Of a stretch of 64,000 bases of DNA, positions 27,877-39,578 are shown in pieces (the first letter of the stretch is position 1; each line of letters begins with the position of its first letter). The DNA comes from Hirundichthys speculiger (taxonomy: Eukaryota; Chordata; Actinopteri; Beloniformes; Exocoetidae): assembly GCA_018398805.1 (NCBI GenBank), contig JAGFBZ010000560.1:647501-711500 (forward strand), given 5' to 3'. Under the pieces are notes generated by a model. The model saw only the letters and a program-made list of their open reading frames with translations. It was not told the origin of the DNA and ran no database searches. The translations under genes and the position numbers were made by a program.

Positions 27877-29482
27877 TGTTGTCAGATGAGTAATATAAAG
27901 TGATTTACCAGAAGAGTTATGCTGACATATTTAGTTTTTGACTTAATCTTGCCATTTTAAATATTCATTATAATAACACAGTATTGAAGTTGTTTGGACC
28001 CTTTTAACAGACATAATCATATAATACACATTTTCCTAAGCCCACTTTAGCCTATAGCTGTGGCTTGAGGTCAGCTGAAGCTCTAATGACCATAACTTTA
28101 CTTTAATGCCATCAGTGGACTATTCCCGTACTTGAAAGAGCTGTTGACCATTGGCATCATCTGCTGCAGAGATGTAAGCTTTTACACCACATCAGCAAAC
28201 AGGAGAGCTATTAGATAAAAGTGAGTAAGGGGGTTGCCAAGGAAACTGTGCTGTAGAGTCTCCGTCTTAATCTTTCATCCATCAAAACACTGGCTTAAAA
28301 ATGAGTTGCCAGCCGCACGGTACGCTTTGCATGGACTCGACCAAACGCCGCCCAGCTTAGCAGACGTGCAGTCATACATGTTCTGTTTTTAAAGATCATA
28401 CACTGGTATGATTGTGGCGAACACAGACGGCGCAAATGTCGCATCGGACGGCCGTTCTCTGCAGTAACATGCGTGCCATTTCCCCATAGAGGTTCCCATC
28501 AATGACAGTACATTAATAAGAAAGACAGGCCGCGCACTCAACAGGCCGGCAATACACCCAAGACCTGCATCCGTCCTGTCATGGCTGTCAGGGTTATCAG
28601 AGACCACTGAGCTCTGGCAGAGTAGCCCAGCGCAGTGCTTTAGAGCCCTGGGCAACAGCGCTGTCAGAGTGAGTGACAACCAAAATGTTAATTCTGTTTT
28701 TGCCTGCACACGCTCTAAAAGACAAAACGCAGGATGTGTTTGCAGGAGGATTGAAATGCACCGCACTTTGCCTACATCTGTGATTAGTAAGGTTAGGACC
28801 AGGAGCGTAGGAGACAGACGTGGGCGAACGCGGGGATGGATGAATGTATATTACTGTTAGGGCGGATGGAAGAGGCTCGGCGAGGATGCCGTGGTAAGGC
28901 TTGGAGAGACGTTTTCTGACGGATGTGCTGTTTCTGTTGGGTGTGCGGTGAGCCGTCAGTGCAGCAGCAGATCAATGGTACAGTGAGAGGCCGCCAGGGA
29001 CTTGGATCACAGCAGGCAAATGACTACAGTTATTTGGAGCAGGTCTGGGTGGAGAGCGTGAGTCAGGAAGAGCCAAAGATCAATCAGTGACATAAAAATG
29101 CACTGAATTGGACGAAAACAAGACCATCTGCAGATCTATTAAAGCCCCACCTCTCCATGACTCACTGTCAAGTGAAGGGGTGTCCCTGCCGATGTGCAAC
29201 TCTTACACCGCTTTATGTCTGCAGCAGATGATACAGACTGTCGAGTCAGTTCAGTTTCTGGAAAGCTGTATTTAACACTGACGGTGTAAAAAAAAAAAAA
29301 AAGAGTTTCTTCTTCTCTAAGGCAAATGGGCAATTTCAAAGGTCACCTGTTTGCTTATTTCAAGCTTTACTGTTTTGTTTTGTGGCGTAATTCTCAAAGG
29401 TGCATTTTTCTTAGTCATACTTTACTACTTTGGCCAGAGTACATACATAAATATGATAGATGGATTTGTTTCTATGTAAGTA
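27877..29482 (-). other. ppp3ca intron 1, no recognised gene
   Basis: Open frames on the two strands at 28389-28975 overlap without a known domain. An A-run lies at 29289-29302. Confidence 0.5.
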
Positions 29483-30020
29483 CAGTGGTACCTCTACTTA
29501 CGAAATTAATTGGTTCTGGAAGTAGTTTCGTAACCTTAAATTTCGCAAGTAGAGACGCGTTTTCCATGTAAATGCCCTAATCTGTTCCAAACCCCCCAAA
29601 ATTCTAACTAGGGATGCACATGGTTAACCGTTTAACCGTTAACCGATAACAGTAACTCTCACCGATTAATACTAACGGTCAATTTTGTTTTTAAGCTACG
29701 TAATTCAATCAACTCATGGGGGAGTGTCGACAGGTGCAACAGGCCTCTGATTGGTCAATTCTACATCCGCGTAGAAAAGAACGCGTCATCGAAAAAATGA
29801 GGAAGTACTCACATCTGTACGATTCTGGTTCTCCACACTACAAAGACAGCACATATTCTAGTAATTCATGGAGGGAGATTGCGAGTAGCAGCGCATACTG
29901 TATTTTTGCCTTTCGTATCCTGAAATTTCTTTCTTAACAATAGCCAATATTTTCCCGTTGAGGCGTTTCCGTAACCTGAAAATTTCGTATGTAGAGACGT
30001 TCCTAAGTAGAGGTACACTC
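29483..30020. mobile_element. Tigger-like mariner MITE interrupted by another element
   Basis: The left end TACAGTGGTACCTCTACTTA and the right end, which reads GTGTACCTCTACTTAGG on the other strand, are inverted repeats. The stretch 29870-29940 is the reverse complement of 16358-16420 in the first copy (shared GAGTAGCAGCG and GAAATTTCTTTC-type text), so the two copies are in opposite orientation. Between about 29609 and 29880 there is foreign sequence beginning TAGGGATGCACATGG. Confidence 0.65.
29609..29880 (+). mobile_element. Inserted transposon fragment with MADF-like coding remnant
   Basis: Begins TAGGGATGCACATGGTTAAC, a terminal sequence typical of hAT elements. An open frame translates to EKMRKYSHLYDSGSPHYKDS and then TYSSNSWREIA. 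The pattern HLYD....YKD....SWREI is the signature of the MADF (Myb/SANT-like) domain found in proteins of PIF/Harbinger and related transposons. Around the last residues the sequence passes into the mariner host element, so the domain is cut off. No right terminal repeat is visible. Confidence 0.5.
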
Positions 30021-32002
30021 AGGCACATTCATAATCTATAAAGTAATCTATAATCCTGGGTAATCTATAAGAAACTCCACTAAATTCTGTGCAGTGGAGG
30101 TGTACAGGTGACAGATTTGAGGCAAATATGAAGCGTTTACTAAAGGAAGCAATGCCATAGCTCTTGGAATTACTGTTGGCAAATAATGTCAGGTGAACAA
30201 TTAGGAAAAGGCACTGTGAGTGAAAACATTCAACAAGGGTCGGTTGGTCCCCAGAATCTGCTCCACCATTTTTAACAGTTTTTGACGTAAGTGGAGTGAA
30301 ATATTCCAGAGCATCATCAAGCGCTGAACATCGGTTTGTGAAATGTGTTTCAGTGTCAAACCCCTCATAGACTCCAGGTTTGCTAAGACGTTACCATTCC
30401 TGGTCTTCTCTGGAAACCCGCTCTGACAGGCCTCGAAGAAGACATCCCCTGCTAGCTTTGCCAAACTTGAGGCCCGCAACCCCCCCAAACCCCTCCTCTT
30501 CCACAATGCCGTGACACAGGATTATCTTTCATAAGAGAGGTCGCTGTAATCAGCTTTGGAGCACAGCAAAGACGGGACAATAGAGGAGGCTGAATGGATC
30601 TGGGTGATATGGATGCCTGATCCGCTGTATGCAAGTCATTTCCACAACAGCAACCTGTGGCACATGACAGCCAGATAGAGCCATCATGATGCGTACAATT
30701 CCCACACCTTTGCCTAAAATGACACAGCACAAATGCAGAGACGAGAACTACTGCCTTAAATTTTCTTTTTAAGTTCCTCGCGGTACCAGCAAGGTAATTT
30801 TGACTTCACGCGGAGCTGTATTTAGGTGACCCATTTTTTTGCTCCTCGAGTACCTCTTCTTTGCAGTTGGACAATGAGAAAACACCATCAGTATGACCGT
30901 ATATCTTTAATCTCTCATTTATCCTGTTCTTTGATTTTTGTTTCTTTTTTTTCTTGCGAGGAGAACGAGCCAACACCAATGCAAACGGAAGCGAGCAACA
31001 TGCACGCATGTCACGATGATTACAGAATTGTATATTCACAACTGTTCGAGGTACTAATGACAATACCACATAATAATTGTCTTTCACCCATGTGAAAACA
31101 GCTGGCTGAGATGAATAGAAATGTCACATTTCCATATTCTTTTTCATTCAATAAGAGCTGATTGACTGGCTCATAAAGTTGGCACCTTTGACACATCAAG
31201 TTCAATTTCATAATGACGCTCTACCTAATGCATATAAATAGAACTGAATTGCGCTGAATTCTTTATTAATCCCACAAGGAAATCGTGTTGTTGCTGTACA
31301 CTGTAAATAACTTATATAAAAAAGACAAATTTGAATCAAATCAAATCAAAATAAACATGTTGGGTGGTAGTTACGGCTGAACTCCCCAGAGATCAAATGC
31401 ACTGGAGTGTTGTGTTTGCCGCTCAGGGAACAACTGTAGCGATGGCGTCGCACGCAGCATCGGCAGGTGAACAGCGGTCACATCTGGGATGCAACGATGC
31501 TCCCTTACGGCCACCTCTCAAGGACACTATGTGTTGTCAACAAGCACTGCAGGCACTCCGACCCCACTTCTGTCGGTCTTTCTGAAGTCTTCAACCCGCC
31601 TTTATTGTCTAAAATCCATGTAGAGAGGTACTGGAGGCCAGAACATGCTCCTTCAATCACATCTTGTGACCGCACCAGCATTACAAGCTTATCCGTCCCA
31701 CATCTCAGGGATCTCAAATCGGTTCAGTTACTTGACTTGCAAAGCTCAAATTCACAACAAAGTCGTCTCAAGACAATTTACACGGAAAACATTCCAAGTT
31801 TAACAAAATCCACATGATGATCGAGGAGTCAAAACCTCCTTTTTGCTCACCGTTTGCCCTTGTGCCCAACATCTTCCCAACCCATCTGCATTTAAGCTCT
31901 TTTTCTGGTCGTTAGCTGGTTAGCTTATTTGCTCCGTCCTTATGTAAACAACTTTTTGTTGTCATGAATACTCATCATTGCTCAGAAGTGCTAGAACTAC
32001 CA
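30021..32002 (-). other. ppp3ca intron 1, unidentified open frame and LINE tail
   Basis: A minus-strand open frame of about 100 codons at 30201-30506 has protein-like composition but no family I recognise. At 31255-31290 CTTTATTAATCCCACAAGGA is the reverse complement of a LINE 3' tail. The rest shows no bounded feature. Confidence 0.45.
31255..31295 (-). mobile_element. LINE 3'-tail fragment
   Basis: On the minus strand the text is ATTTCCTTGTGGGATTAATA followed by AAG, the conserved last bases before the tandem tail in a common fish non-LTR retrotransposon. The same motif occurs at 17095-17115 (plus) and 63514-63545 (minus). Clade not assigned. Confidence 0.5.
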
Positions 32003-32010
32003 GTAGAAAT

Positions 32011-32440
32011 TAGGGCTGTAGCGATACACTAATCTCGCGATACGATACACGATGCTCGGCTCACGATACAATATATATCCATATTCATCTTACAATACAT
32101 CTACATCATTTTCCAAAAGATTTTAAAGAGAGAAAGTGATTTTGGTGACATCTTCTTGTGAGTGTTCCAATGACTTTGTTTGAATTTATCGAACTGAAAG
32201 CATCAATTACACATTATATGGCTGACAGGCGGCTTGCAAATGCTGGACAAAATGAATAAAAGATTTGTTAAGAAAAATAGTTTCATTTATTTAAACAGTG
32301 CAAATTGTTGCTTGAAGGTTTTAAAGGTAGGACACGGAGGTTTTGGAAGAGGCTTAGAATATCAATACCTGCAGCCGAAAAATCGATACTCGATAAAATA
32401 TCGATATATATCGTGGAATCGATAAAATCGTTCAGCTCTA
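32011..32440 (+). mobile_element. hAT MITE, family A copy 2
   Basis: A 430-bp element with the same ends and orientation as copies at 27520 and 36370, flanked by a perfect 8-bp duplication GTAGAAAT (32003-32010 and 32441-32448). It retains the segment GGTTTTGGAAGAGGCTTAGA followed by ATATCAATACC, which shows the uninterrupted state of the site that received a LINE in copy 3. Confidence 0.92.
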
Positions 32441-32448
32441 GTAGAAAT

Positions 32449-34226
32449 CCTCCTGGCAGAGCAGCAAGGAATTATAGTTTCAATGGGAAAAAAACACTCA
32501 AGAAGATACAAAGAAAGGCACAATCTGACAGAGCCACTGCAACAGGCTGCCCACTCGAGCATCACCGCTGACATATAAAAAAATTAATAAAAATATATGG
32601 TGGATGGTTGGTGGCTTTTTAGTATTTGTACTGTTCTCGAAATGTAAACATTACAGAGACGTGATATAACTTCAAACACCCAATTCATCATCTCTTGTTG
32701 GAGTTAGTTCTTGTACCTCTGAAGACATTTGTGAATAAGCTCCAGTATCCACACTTCCTGTGGTTCATTATTGCACCTACACATATAAAACAAAAAAGGG
32801 GTTGTTCTCTAGCTGCGTCTTAAAAAAGCAAAGACAGACCATTTATTAAAACTTTAAAGTGTCATTCACGGGCAGAATTGAGTGACGGATTTGACACTTC
32901 CACTTCATCAAAGATGACTTTTTTTTTCTTCTTTTTAATCCTCCTCAGAATAAACTGAAAGGTCAGACAGCTGAGGCGGGAATGGCGGGCATGTTTGGAT
33001 TGTGCAGCGGACAGAAATCTAGCCACGTACTTGACAGAACCACCTTTGTGCGAGTCCTCCACAACCCTCCATCATGCTGTCAACTGGCGCTTGTAAAGGG
33101 AGGGACTGACGACACGGGTCTATCGAGAACACATGTCCCCACTAACCCTGGACGCCTCTCCCGGGGCACCGGCAGACGCTTCAAAAAGCATTCTTGTTGG
33201 TTGGGTATCTTCAGGAGTGCTCGTTGACGTGCAGACGATCGCGTCACAGATCGGCAGTCGCAGTCTCAAAACCTGAGGTCCGACTTGAAAAGCTAAGCAT
33301 GTTAAACTCAACGCTGTAATGATAACATGTCAGAGAAGTCAAAATGTAACTCGGTACCTGACCACAATTTGTGCAGGGACTTGCAAAGCTGCTTTTAAAC
33401 ATTCACCAGTCATCTAACGTTATCCAAGCTATGTTTTGCGTCTCGTTTCCTTTTTTAGTGCTGCCACTGAGCGTTTTCATGTGTTTTTCACTGCTTGCTG
33501 CACTAAACTGTCAAGAGCTACAGCGAAGCTGCCTTTCCAGTCTCTTTTTAATATTTCGAACCACATACAACGTGTAACCCCCTGGAGAAAACAATGGCAG
33601 TAAGTGTCAGCTTCAAAAAAATAAAAAACAAAAAAAAAGAGTTTCAAGCGTCTAGACGTTGTATGGCTTGTTAATGGAATATGACTAGAAACTCAAAAAA
33701 ACACTGCTTCGAGAGTCAACTTTGTTTTCCACTTGAGGTGAGTTTGCAATACAACCTCTCAAATCCTTTATGACAAATACGTCCTTACTGTTGACTCTCG
33801 GTCCGACTGAACACAGCATTATCTAATGTGGCACGATGCACAATGTAAATAAACAGAAAACCGCAGTTACGTGCCAGGAACTCCAACCGACTTCAGTGTT
33901 TTCTGCAGTCATTCACAGCTTGCCTCTGAGATAATATGCCTCAACAGGCGCGATCGCACCTCCCAAGGAGGGCTAGCAGGCAGCCACAGTTTTGGCATTT
34001 CTAAAAAACAGTTTCTAGATAGATACGCAGGGGTTTCTCAACAGAAACAAGAACTGGTCACTCAGTGGATTGTTCCAGTTGGCCTGTAAGGATTTGGATG
34101 TAATGTCTATTCTCTGTCTCAATTAAATCATGAACTGAAAAGATTTCCTCTTTGTTTTCCAGTCTGTCGTGTAAATGCGTGTTATGCACACCAAACTCAA
34201 AAATGATGCCTACATTTATACTCAGT
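32449..34226 (-). other. ppp3ca intron 1, no recognised gene
   Basis: No bounded repeat or coding exon recognised. A/T runs occur at 32920-32936 and 33617-33638. Confidence 0.5.
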
Positions 34227-34774
34227 GGGGCCAATTCCAATTCCTCCATTAACCCTCAGTCTTTGGCCCTCAATCTTGGCCCTCCAAAGTAAGTGTAAGA
34301 GATATCTTGTGACTTAGAAATGGGACACCCCTTGAGTGCAGTTACGTCTACAGACTGTGGGGGGCGGCCTTACGCCAAAGCTACGTCCAGTCTGTCAAGA
34401 AAACGACAATGACAAAGAAGAAGGAGAAAAAGATGTAGAAGAAGAATAAGATCATATAAATATATGTAACGAAGACAATAAGATTGTTTCGTAACATTTA
34501 TATCTTTATTAAGTACGAAAAATACGTATATTTGTAGCTCGCTTTTTTTCGGCGCCATTCCGTTTCGAAGATGTCTTGACGAAAATGCCTTCTGGGTAGC
34601 CCTTACTTTCAAGGGTGGTGCCAGAGAATCTCAATATTGAGGGCGATACAGCCCTCAAACTTGTCCCTCAACTTGACTTTCTAAGAATCGGGACAACACT
34701 TGCACTTCACGGGAACGCGCATTTTTGAGATTGAGGGTTGAGACTGAGAGGTTAAAGGAGGAATTGGAATTCAT
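34227..34774. mobile_element. DNA transposon MITE with CCAATTCCAATTCC ends
   Basis: The left end CCAATTCCAATTCCTCCATT and the right end, reading GAATTCCAATTCCTCCTTTA on the other strand, are inverted repeats continuing with ACCCTCAGTC and ACCTCTCAGTC. The interior shows further inverted motifs (GGCCCTCAATCTTGGCCCTC and TTGAGGGCG). About 548 bp, with no coding capacity. I could not read a convincing target duplication, so superfamily is not assigned and boundaries are uncertain by a few bases. Confidence 0.65.
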
Positions 34775-36361
34775 CCAATATCCACATCCCTCTTTAATAA
34801 ATATTTTAAGCACAATTGAAGATAACCAACCAGTTACATCTGTCAGAACAAGACTGAAGTTTCTCCTACGCCTCTAGAGCCGGATGGACCTGCAGCACAT
34901 TCATTTGATAAAATACACATTTATAGAACCGTCAGATCTCCTCTACTTTAATGACATGGCACTGATATTAATGTGCTTAATGATGCACACATTCACAGTT
35001 AGCATCCTGTTCTTTTCAGGCTTCCTGCACCGTTGCTCACAGGATGCTATAAATATTAAAATCTCATATTCATCTACGAGTTTACTCTTATTCCTTTTTC
35101 TTCTTAGAAACATGGGTCTGCAGATCCATAGATCTGACCCCTCCTCCACCCTCTCTAGCGTGAGCATGCACATATCCGGAGTCACGAAGCCTGGGCCGTC
35201 TGACCAAGCTGACAACGGTTGTTAGAGTTAGTTAAGGTTCCTGATGCTGACACATATAAAGCACAGTCTGAAGCGAAGATAACACTCAGCATTATTAATT
35301 AACACCCATCCCCGTTCTTCTGTGCTGGTAACCTGCTTGACCTGAAAATGAAAGCAGCACTGCCAACTATCACTACGATGTGTGGACGTGGGCTAACCCT
35401 CACAACCATACAGGAATAGCTCCACCACACATATTAAATAGCATCCCTGCATGCGGTGAGGGAAGAATAAGGTCGGGTCAAATACTGGAAATATACTCCT
35501 CATTTTCTAATTGAATTAATGCATGAACACGGCTTAAATATTAAAGAATAATGAGCCATGTCTAATACTGCAACGCTTGATTCTGTGGCATCATGGCTGA
35601 GTTTTCAGCTCTGGCAGGGTAGCCAGGCTTTTCGGGGGACAGGTGGTGAGGCAATAGGATGGCGCAGCCAGCCACCTCCTCCCACCTCCCTTGCCAAGAC
35701 AACAAGGCCCCTAAGAGTCCTCTTCCTTTTCTCCCCCCTTACCCACAGCCATCTCTAAAGCATATCTCTGTTTCTAGGCCACAAGTGTGGGGGTGTGGAA
35801 GGCTCCTGCGCCAGCAGGGGTACCTGACTGCCAAGAATGAAAAGCAAAAACAGCGCAGGGCTGGGGCTGGAGGTTGGGCGGGCAACAAAGGAATTACTTT
35901 TCCACAGACCAAAGGAATTCTGAGTCAGCAAGGAATATTACTGCACACCAACTGCACACATATATCTTGTCTCGCCAATCCTCCGGAGGAGCTCCATGCA
36001 CCAGGAGAAACCAAGGGAGCCCCCTGAAGAAGCAAGTTATTATGCAACCTTTCTTGCCCAGGAGTGACTGTTGAGTAAATCATCCGTCTCTGCTGCCAGC
36101 CTGACTTGCGTATTGCGGAGAAAGCGCTCTCAAAAATTCACCGGTGGAGTATTATGCTGAAAGCACCATCTGTCCAGGCTTTACTAGCAGTCAAGAGATT
36201 AAAGGCAGTTAAAGCATCGCATTCGAAAGCCTTCTCTGCATTGGGCATTCAATCAAATATGAGAGCACGGCTCAGGGACGGGGCCTTTGTGGGACCTCAG
36301 GTACTGCGAGGGCGGCGGGGATCAAGCAGCGCCGAGAGCTGCCGAGGGCGTGGATGGCATG
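34775..36361 (-). other. ppp3ca intron 1, no recognised gene
   Basis: Several overlapping plus-strand open frames at 34884-36372 (up to 122 codons) have no recognisable domain. No repeat ends found. Confidence 0.45.
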
Positions 36362-36369
36362 CTGTTGAG

Positions 36370-37745
36370 TAGAACTGTAGAGATACACTAATCTCGCGAT
36401 ACAATACAATACGATACGATACAAGATATTCGGCTCACAATACGATATATATATCGATATTCATTTTACAATACATTTACATCATTTTCTGAAAGATTTT
36501 AAAGGGACAAAGTGATTTTGGTGACATCTTGTGAGTGTTCCAAAGACTTTGTTTGAATTTATTGAACTGAAAGCATCAATTACACATTATATGGCTGACA
36601 GGCAGCTTGCAAATGCTGGACAAAATGAATAAAAGATTTGTTGAGAAAAATGGTTTCATTTATTTAAACAGTGCAAATTGTTGCTTGCAAGCTTTTAAAG
36701 GTGGGATACGGGGGTTTTGAAAGAAGCTTAGACAGGTATGACTTCATACTGTATGAATATCCTCCAGTAGAGGTTTAGATACCTTCCAACAACTCTCAAA
36801 AACATATAATTTAGAGAAATATGATTTCTTCAGGTATCTTTAAATGAGACATAATTTCAAAACGAATATTAAAACTATTGGAGAGAAAGGAACGGGTTTG
36901 ATTAAGATATTTACCAATGCATACAAAGGCAACTCTAATAGGACATTGATCTCAAAGATTTATTCATTTCTACAACTGGACAGGGGTCTTTCCACTTTGT
37001 ATGTAAAATTAAGGTTGGAGAAGGAAGCTAACATAGCTTTGACTGAAGATGACTGGTTAAATATATGTAGGACAACTAGACTGAATAAACAGGACAGATA
37101 CCTCTTACAAATACTGCTAGTAGCTAGTAAAAAAACAATAACCAGAAAATGGCTGAGTAAAGAATTTCCTACAATCCTTGAATGGATTGAAATAGTTAAT
37201 GAAATCTATACTATGGAACGATTGACTTTTTCTATGAGACATGCTACCAAGAAATGTGAAAAATACTGGGAAAAATGGAAGTCCTATTTGAACCTGAAAT
37301 GATTTTCTGTATATGTGTTTGGTAGAAGAAATATGCCATTGTTCTTTGTATTTCCCCTCTGCACAAAAAGAATGGACTTTTAAGTTACGAAAGAATGGGA
37401 GACATCTCCCTGGTATGGAACACTTAGGACCTACATTAAACAGAGTGAAGGATCTAAAATCCTCTAGGACCCCAATTGGCACACATGGACACTAAGGACC
37501 TATATATTTTGATAAAAATGTAACCCAGATCCATCCAATCTTGTTTCCACATTATGCATTTCTCTACACCTGTAAAGACACTGTCTGTCTTATGTTTTGT
37601 TTTTGTTGAAAAAGTAAATAAAAATAAAATAAAAAAAAAAGAAAGAAGCTTAGAATATCGATACCCGCGGCTGAAAAAATCGACACTCTCTGGGGAAATA
37701 AAATATCGATATATATCGCAGAATCGATAAAATCACTCAGCTCTA
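36370..37745 (+). mobile_element. hAT MITE, family A copy 3, split by a LINE
   Basis: Ends TAGAACTGTAGAGATACAC and, on the other strand, TAGAGCTGAGTGAT, flanked by a perfect 8-bp duplication CTGTTGAG (36362-36369 and 37746-37753). Without the LINE (908 bp) and one copy of its 14-bp target duplication, the element is 454 bp, close to copy 2 (430 bp). Same orientation as copies 1 and 2. Confidence 0.9.
36733..37640 (+). mobile_element. 5'-truncated L1-like LINE with 14-bp target duplication
   Basis: The insert is bounded by GAAAGAAGCTTAGA at 36719-36732 and 37641-37654 and ends in an A-rich tail (37612-37640), as expected from target-primed reverse transcription. Its frame reads EKYDFFRYL, a stop (TAA), then a continuous 153-codon frame from 36844 with DDWLNICRTTRLNKQDRYLL and ending KCEKYWEKWKSYLNLK. 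This is the C-terminal region of ORF2 from fish L1/Tx1-type LINEs. Only the tail of ORF2 and the 3' UTR are present, so it was inactive on arrival. Confidence 0.85.
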
Positions 37746-37753
37746 CTGTTGAG

Positions 37754-39369
37754 GACAGGTCAGCAAGTAAGTTCAGTTCAGTTCGCCCGACAGCTTGACT
37801 GCCTGAGGGGAGTCTCCACTCTCTTTTACCGCACTGCACTAGCTGGCCAGGCAAATCTTGTCGACCTGATGGGTTAAAGTAAGTTTCCAAATTCTTTATG
37901 CACCCCCCCCCCCTCCTCCCTGCTGCTGACTGTGCTGCCCAGAGGAGCTCCTCTGCCACACATCTGCTGAATAACTGCAATGTTTACACGCAGGAAGATG
38001 AAATTCAAGCAGGACTGAAAATCCGACTAACAATGTCCTCCTCAAAACAACAAATAAAGATAGCCGTATCCCGGGCAAGGCTTTATGGATTATCACGCTG
38101 TCAAACACACGCTGTATTTACTTTCATCAAAAGCAAACAAGCTTAATAAAGACGTCACATGCAGCACTGCAGCCCAGTACTGTGGAACAGCATAGCTCTG
38201 TACTACATACGCCATCTGTCAGCCTGAAAAGAAGTCCCTGCCCTTTTAACTGCTGGCTCCGAAAGCAGACAGCGCTCGACAAATGTTAAACGCCGCTTAC
38301 AACTATCGTTTGACGTCACACCAGACGTGAAGGCGTTTCAGACTAAATACAGCCGCGACTTTGCTCCAGAGGGAGATAAATCCTAAACTGATTTTATTCC
38401 TCAAATAGCTGCCGAGGAGCTGGTTTAAAATCACTCGCAGATACGCTATCTGCCGGTCGACCAGCTGATTTGCACCTCGATTTGGCCGTCCCCGATGCTT
38501 GCCACATTCCTCCCGGGGGGATCGGATTACTTTCTATACAGGGAGACGGGCCTGAGGCATTATGGGCGCTTTGGTCTTACGGCACGTCTCGAGCAAGGGA
38601 GGGTGTGCGAAAGGGAATGAAAGGAAATGTTGAGAGAGAGGCGGACGGCAGCCTCGAGGAGGGATTGAAGTTGAAAGAAGGGAGAACAGAGCTACAGCTG
38701 CAAATTAATGAAGACAAAAGTATAAAATATGTTATCGGGGTGTAGCTGGAACACATGAGTGATACAGAAAACAGCTGAACCAGCGGAAAAGAAAATAATG
38801 GCCTTCGTACAGTATGTCTTCCTCTTTTACAAGACAGACTGAAGGAACCGCCGAGCCTCGGTGGAGAAGCTGCAGAAGACGTCGTATCCCTCGGCGTTCC
38901 TGAGACGGTGTGACACGGATGCGGACGCAGACAGACTCGTGTTCGCGGCGGTAACCGTGACACCAGCGCGCCGCCGTGTCACTCAGCAACCCTGCCAGTG
39001 TCGGCGGTGGCGGGCCGCTGTTAGAAAAGTTTGTATGAGGTAGAAAAGCAACAAAGAAGCTGCCAAGAACATGACAGCTCGCACGGATGTGGGCGCAGGA
39101 CTGGAATCTGAAAACGGCACATAAAAAACCACCACGGACCCGGTCTGAAGGGCTGGAAGCAGAACTGAATCAACCGGCTCGGGTTTTCTTTGGTATCGAG
39201 AACAGAGATTTACAAATTTCACGGTGTTCTCGCTTCTCTCTGACGGAAAATTCAACGTGTTAGAATAAAGCGCTGAATATTAAAGAGCTCTCGCTAAACT
39301 GTGGCTCGTCTGACTCAAACAAATCCCAGAGGTTCCAAGTTACCGCACAGAACTTTCTGTACAAACAGC
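37754..39369 (-). other. ppp3ca intron 1, no recognised gene
   Basis: Open frames at 37564-38146 and 38470-39255 on both strands have no known domain. A C-run lies at 37902-37911. The patch 38850-39010 is locally GC-rich. Confidence 0.5.
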
Positions 39370-39578
39370 TAGGGCTGGGCGATAAATCGATTTAATCGAT
39401 TAATTCGAATTTGTACTTAATGTCGATTTGTTTTAATGAAAATCGATTTTCTCATTAAATGTGAAAATTAAACAAATTTCCTTAAAAAAATCAATATTAG
39501 GAGGTGAAAAATCGATATTGTATTGGGCGGCCGAAAATCGCGATATATTGCCAAATTGATTTTTTTTTCACACCCCTA
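39370..39578. mobile_element. hAT-type MITE, inverted relative of 17049-17489
   Basis: A 209-bp element with ends TAGGGCTGGGCGATAAATCG and, on the other strand, TAGGGGTGTGAAAAAAAAATC. Its right arm is the reverse complement of the left arm of 17049-17489. The flanks CAAACAGC and GTTTTAAC do not match, so either the target duplication has decayed or the ends were rearranged. Confidence 0.65.

Noticed and set aside
35659..36027. 122-codon plus-strand frame, overlapped by others
   Set aside because: Several frames are open at once, which points to composition and not coding; no domain recognised.
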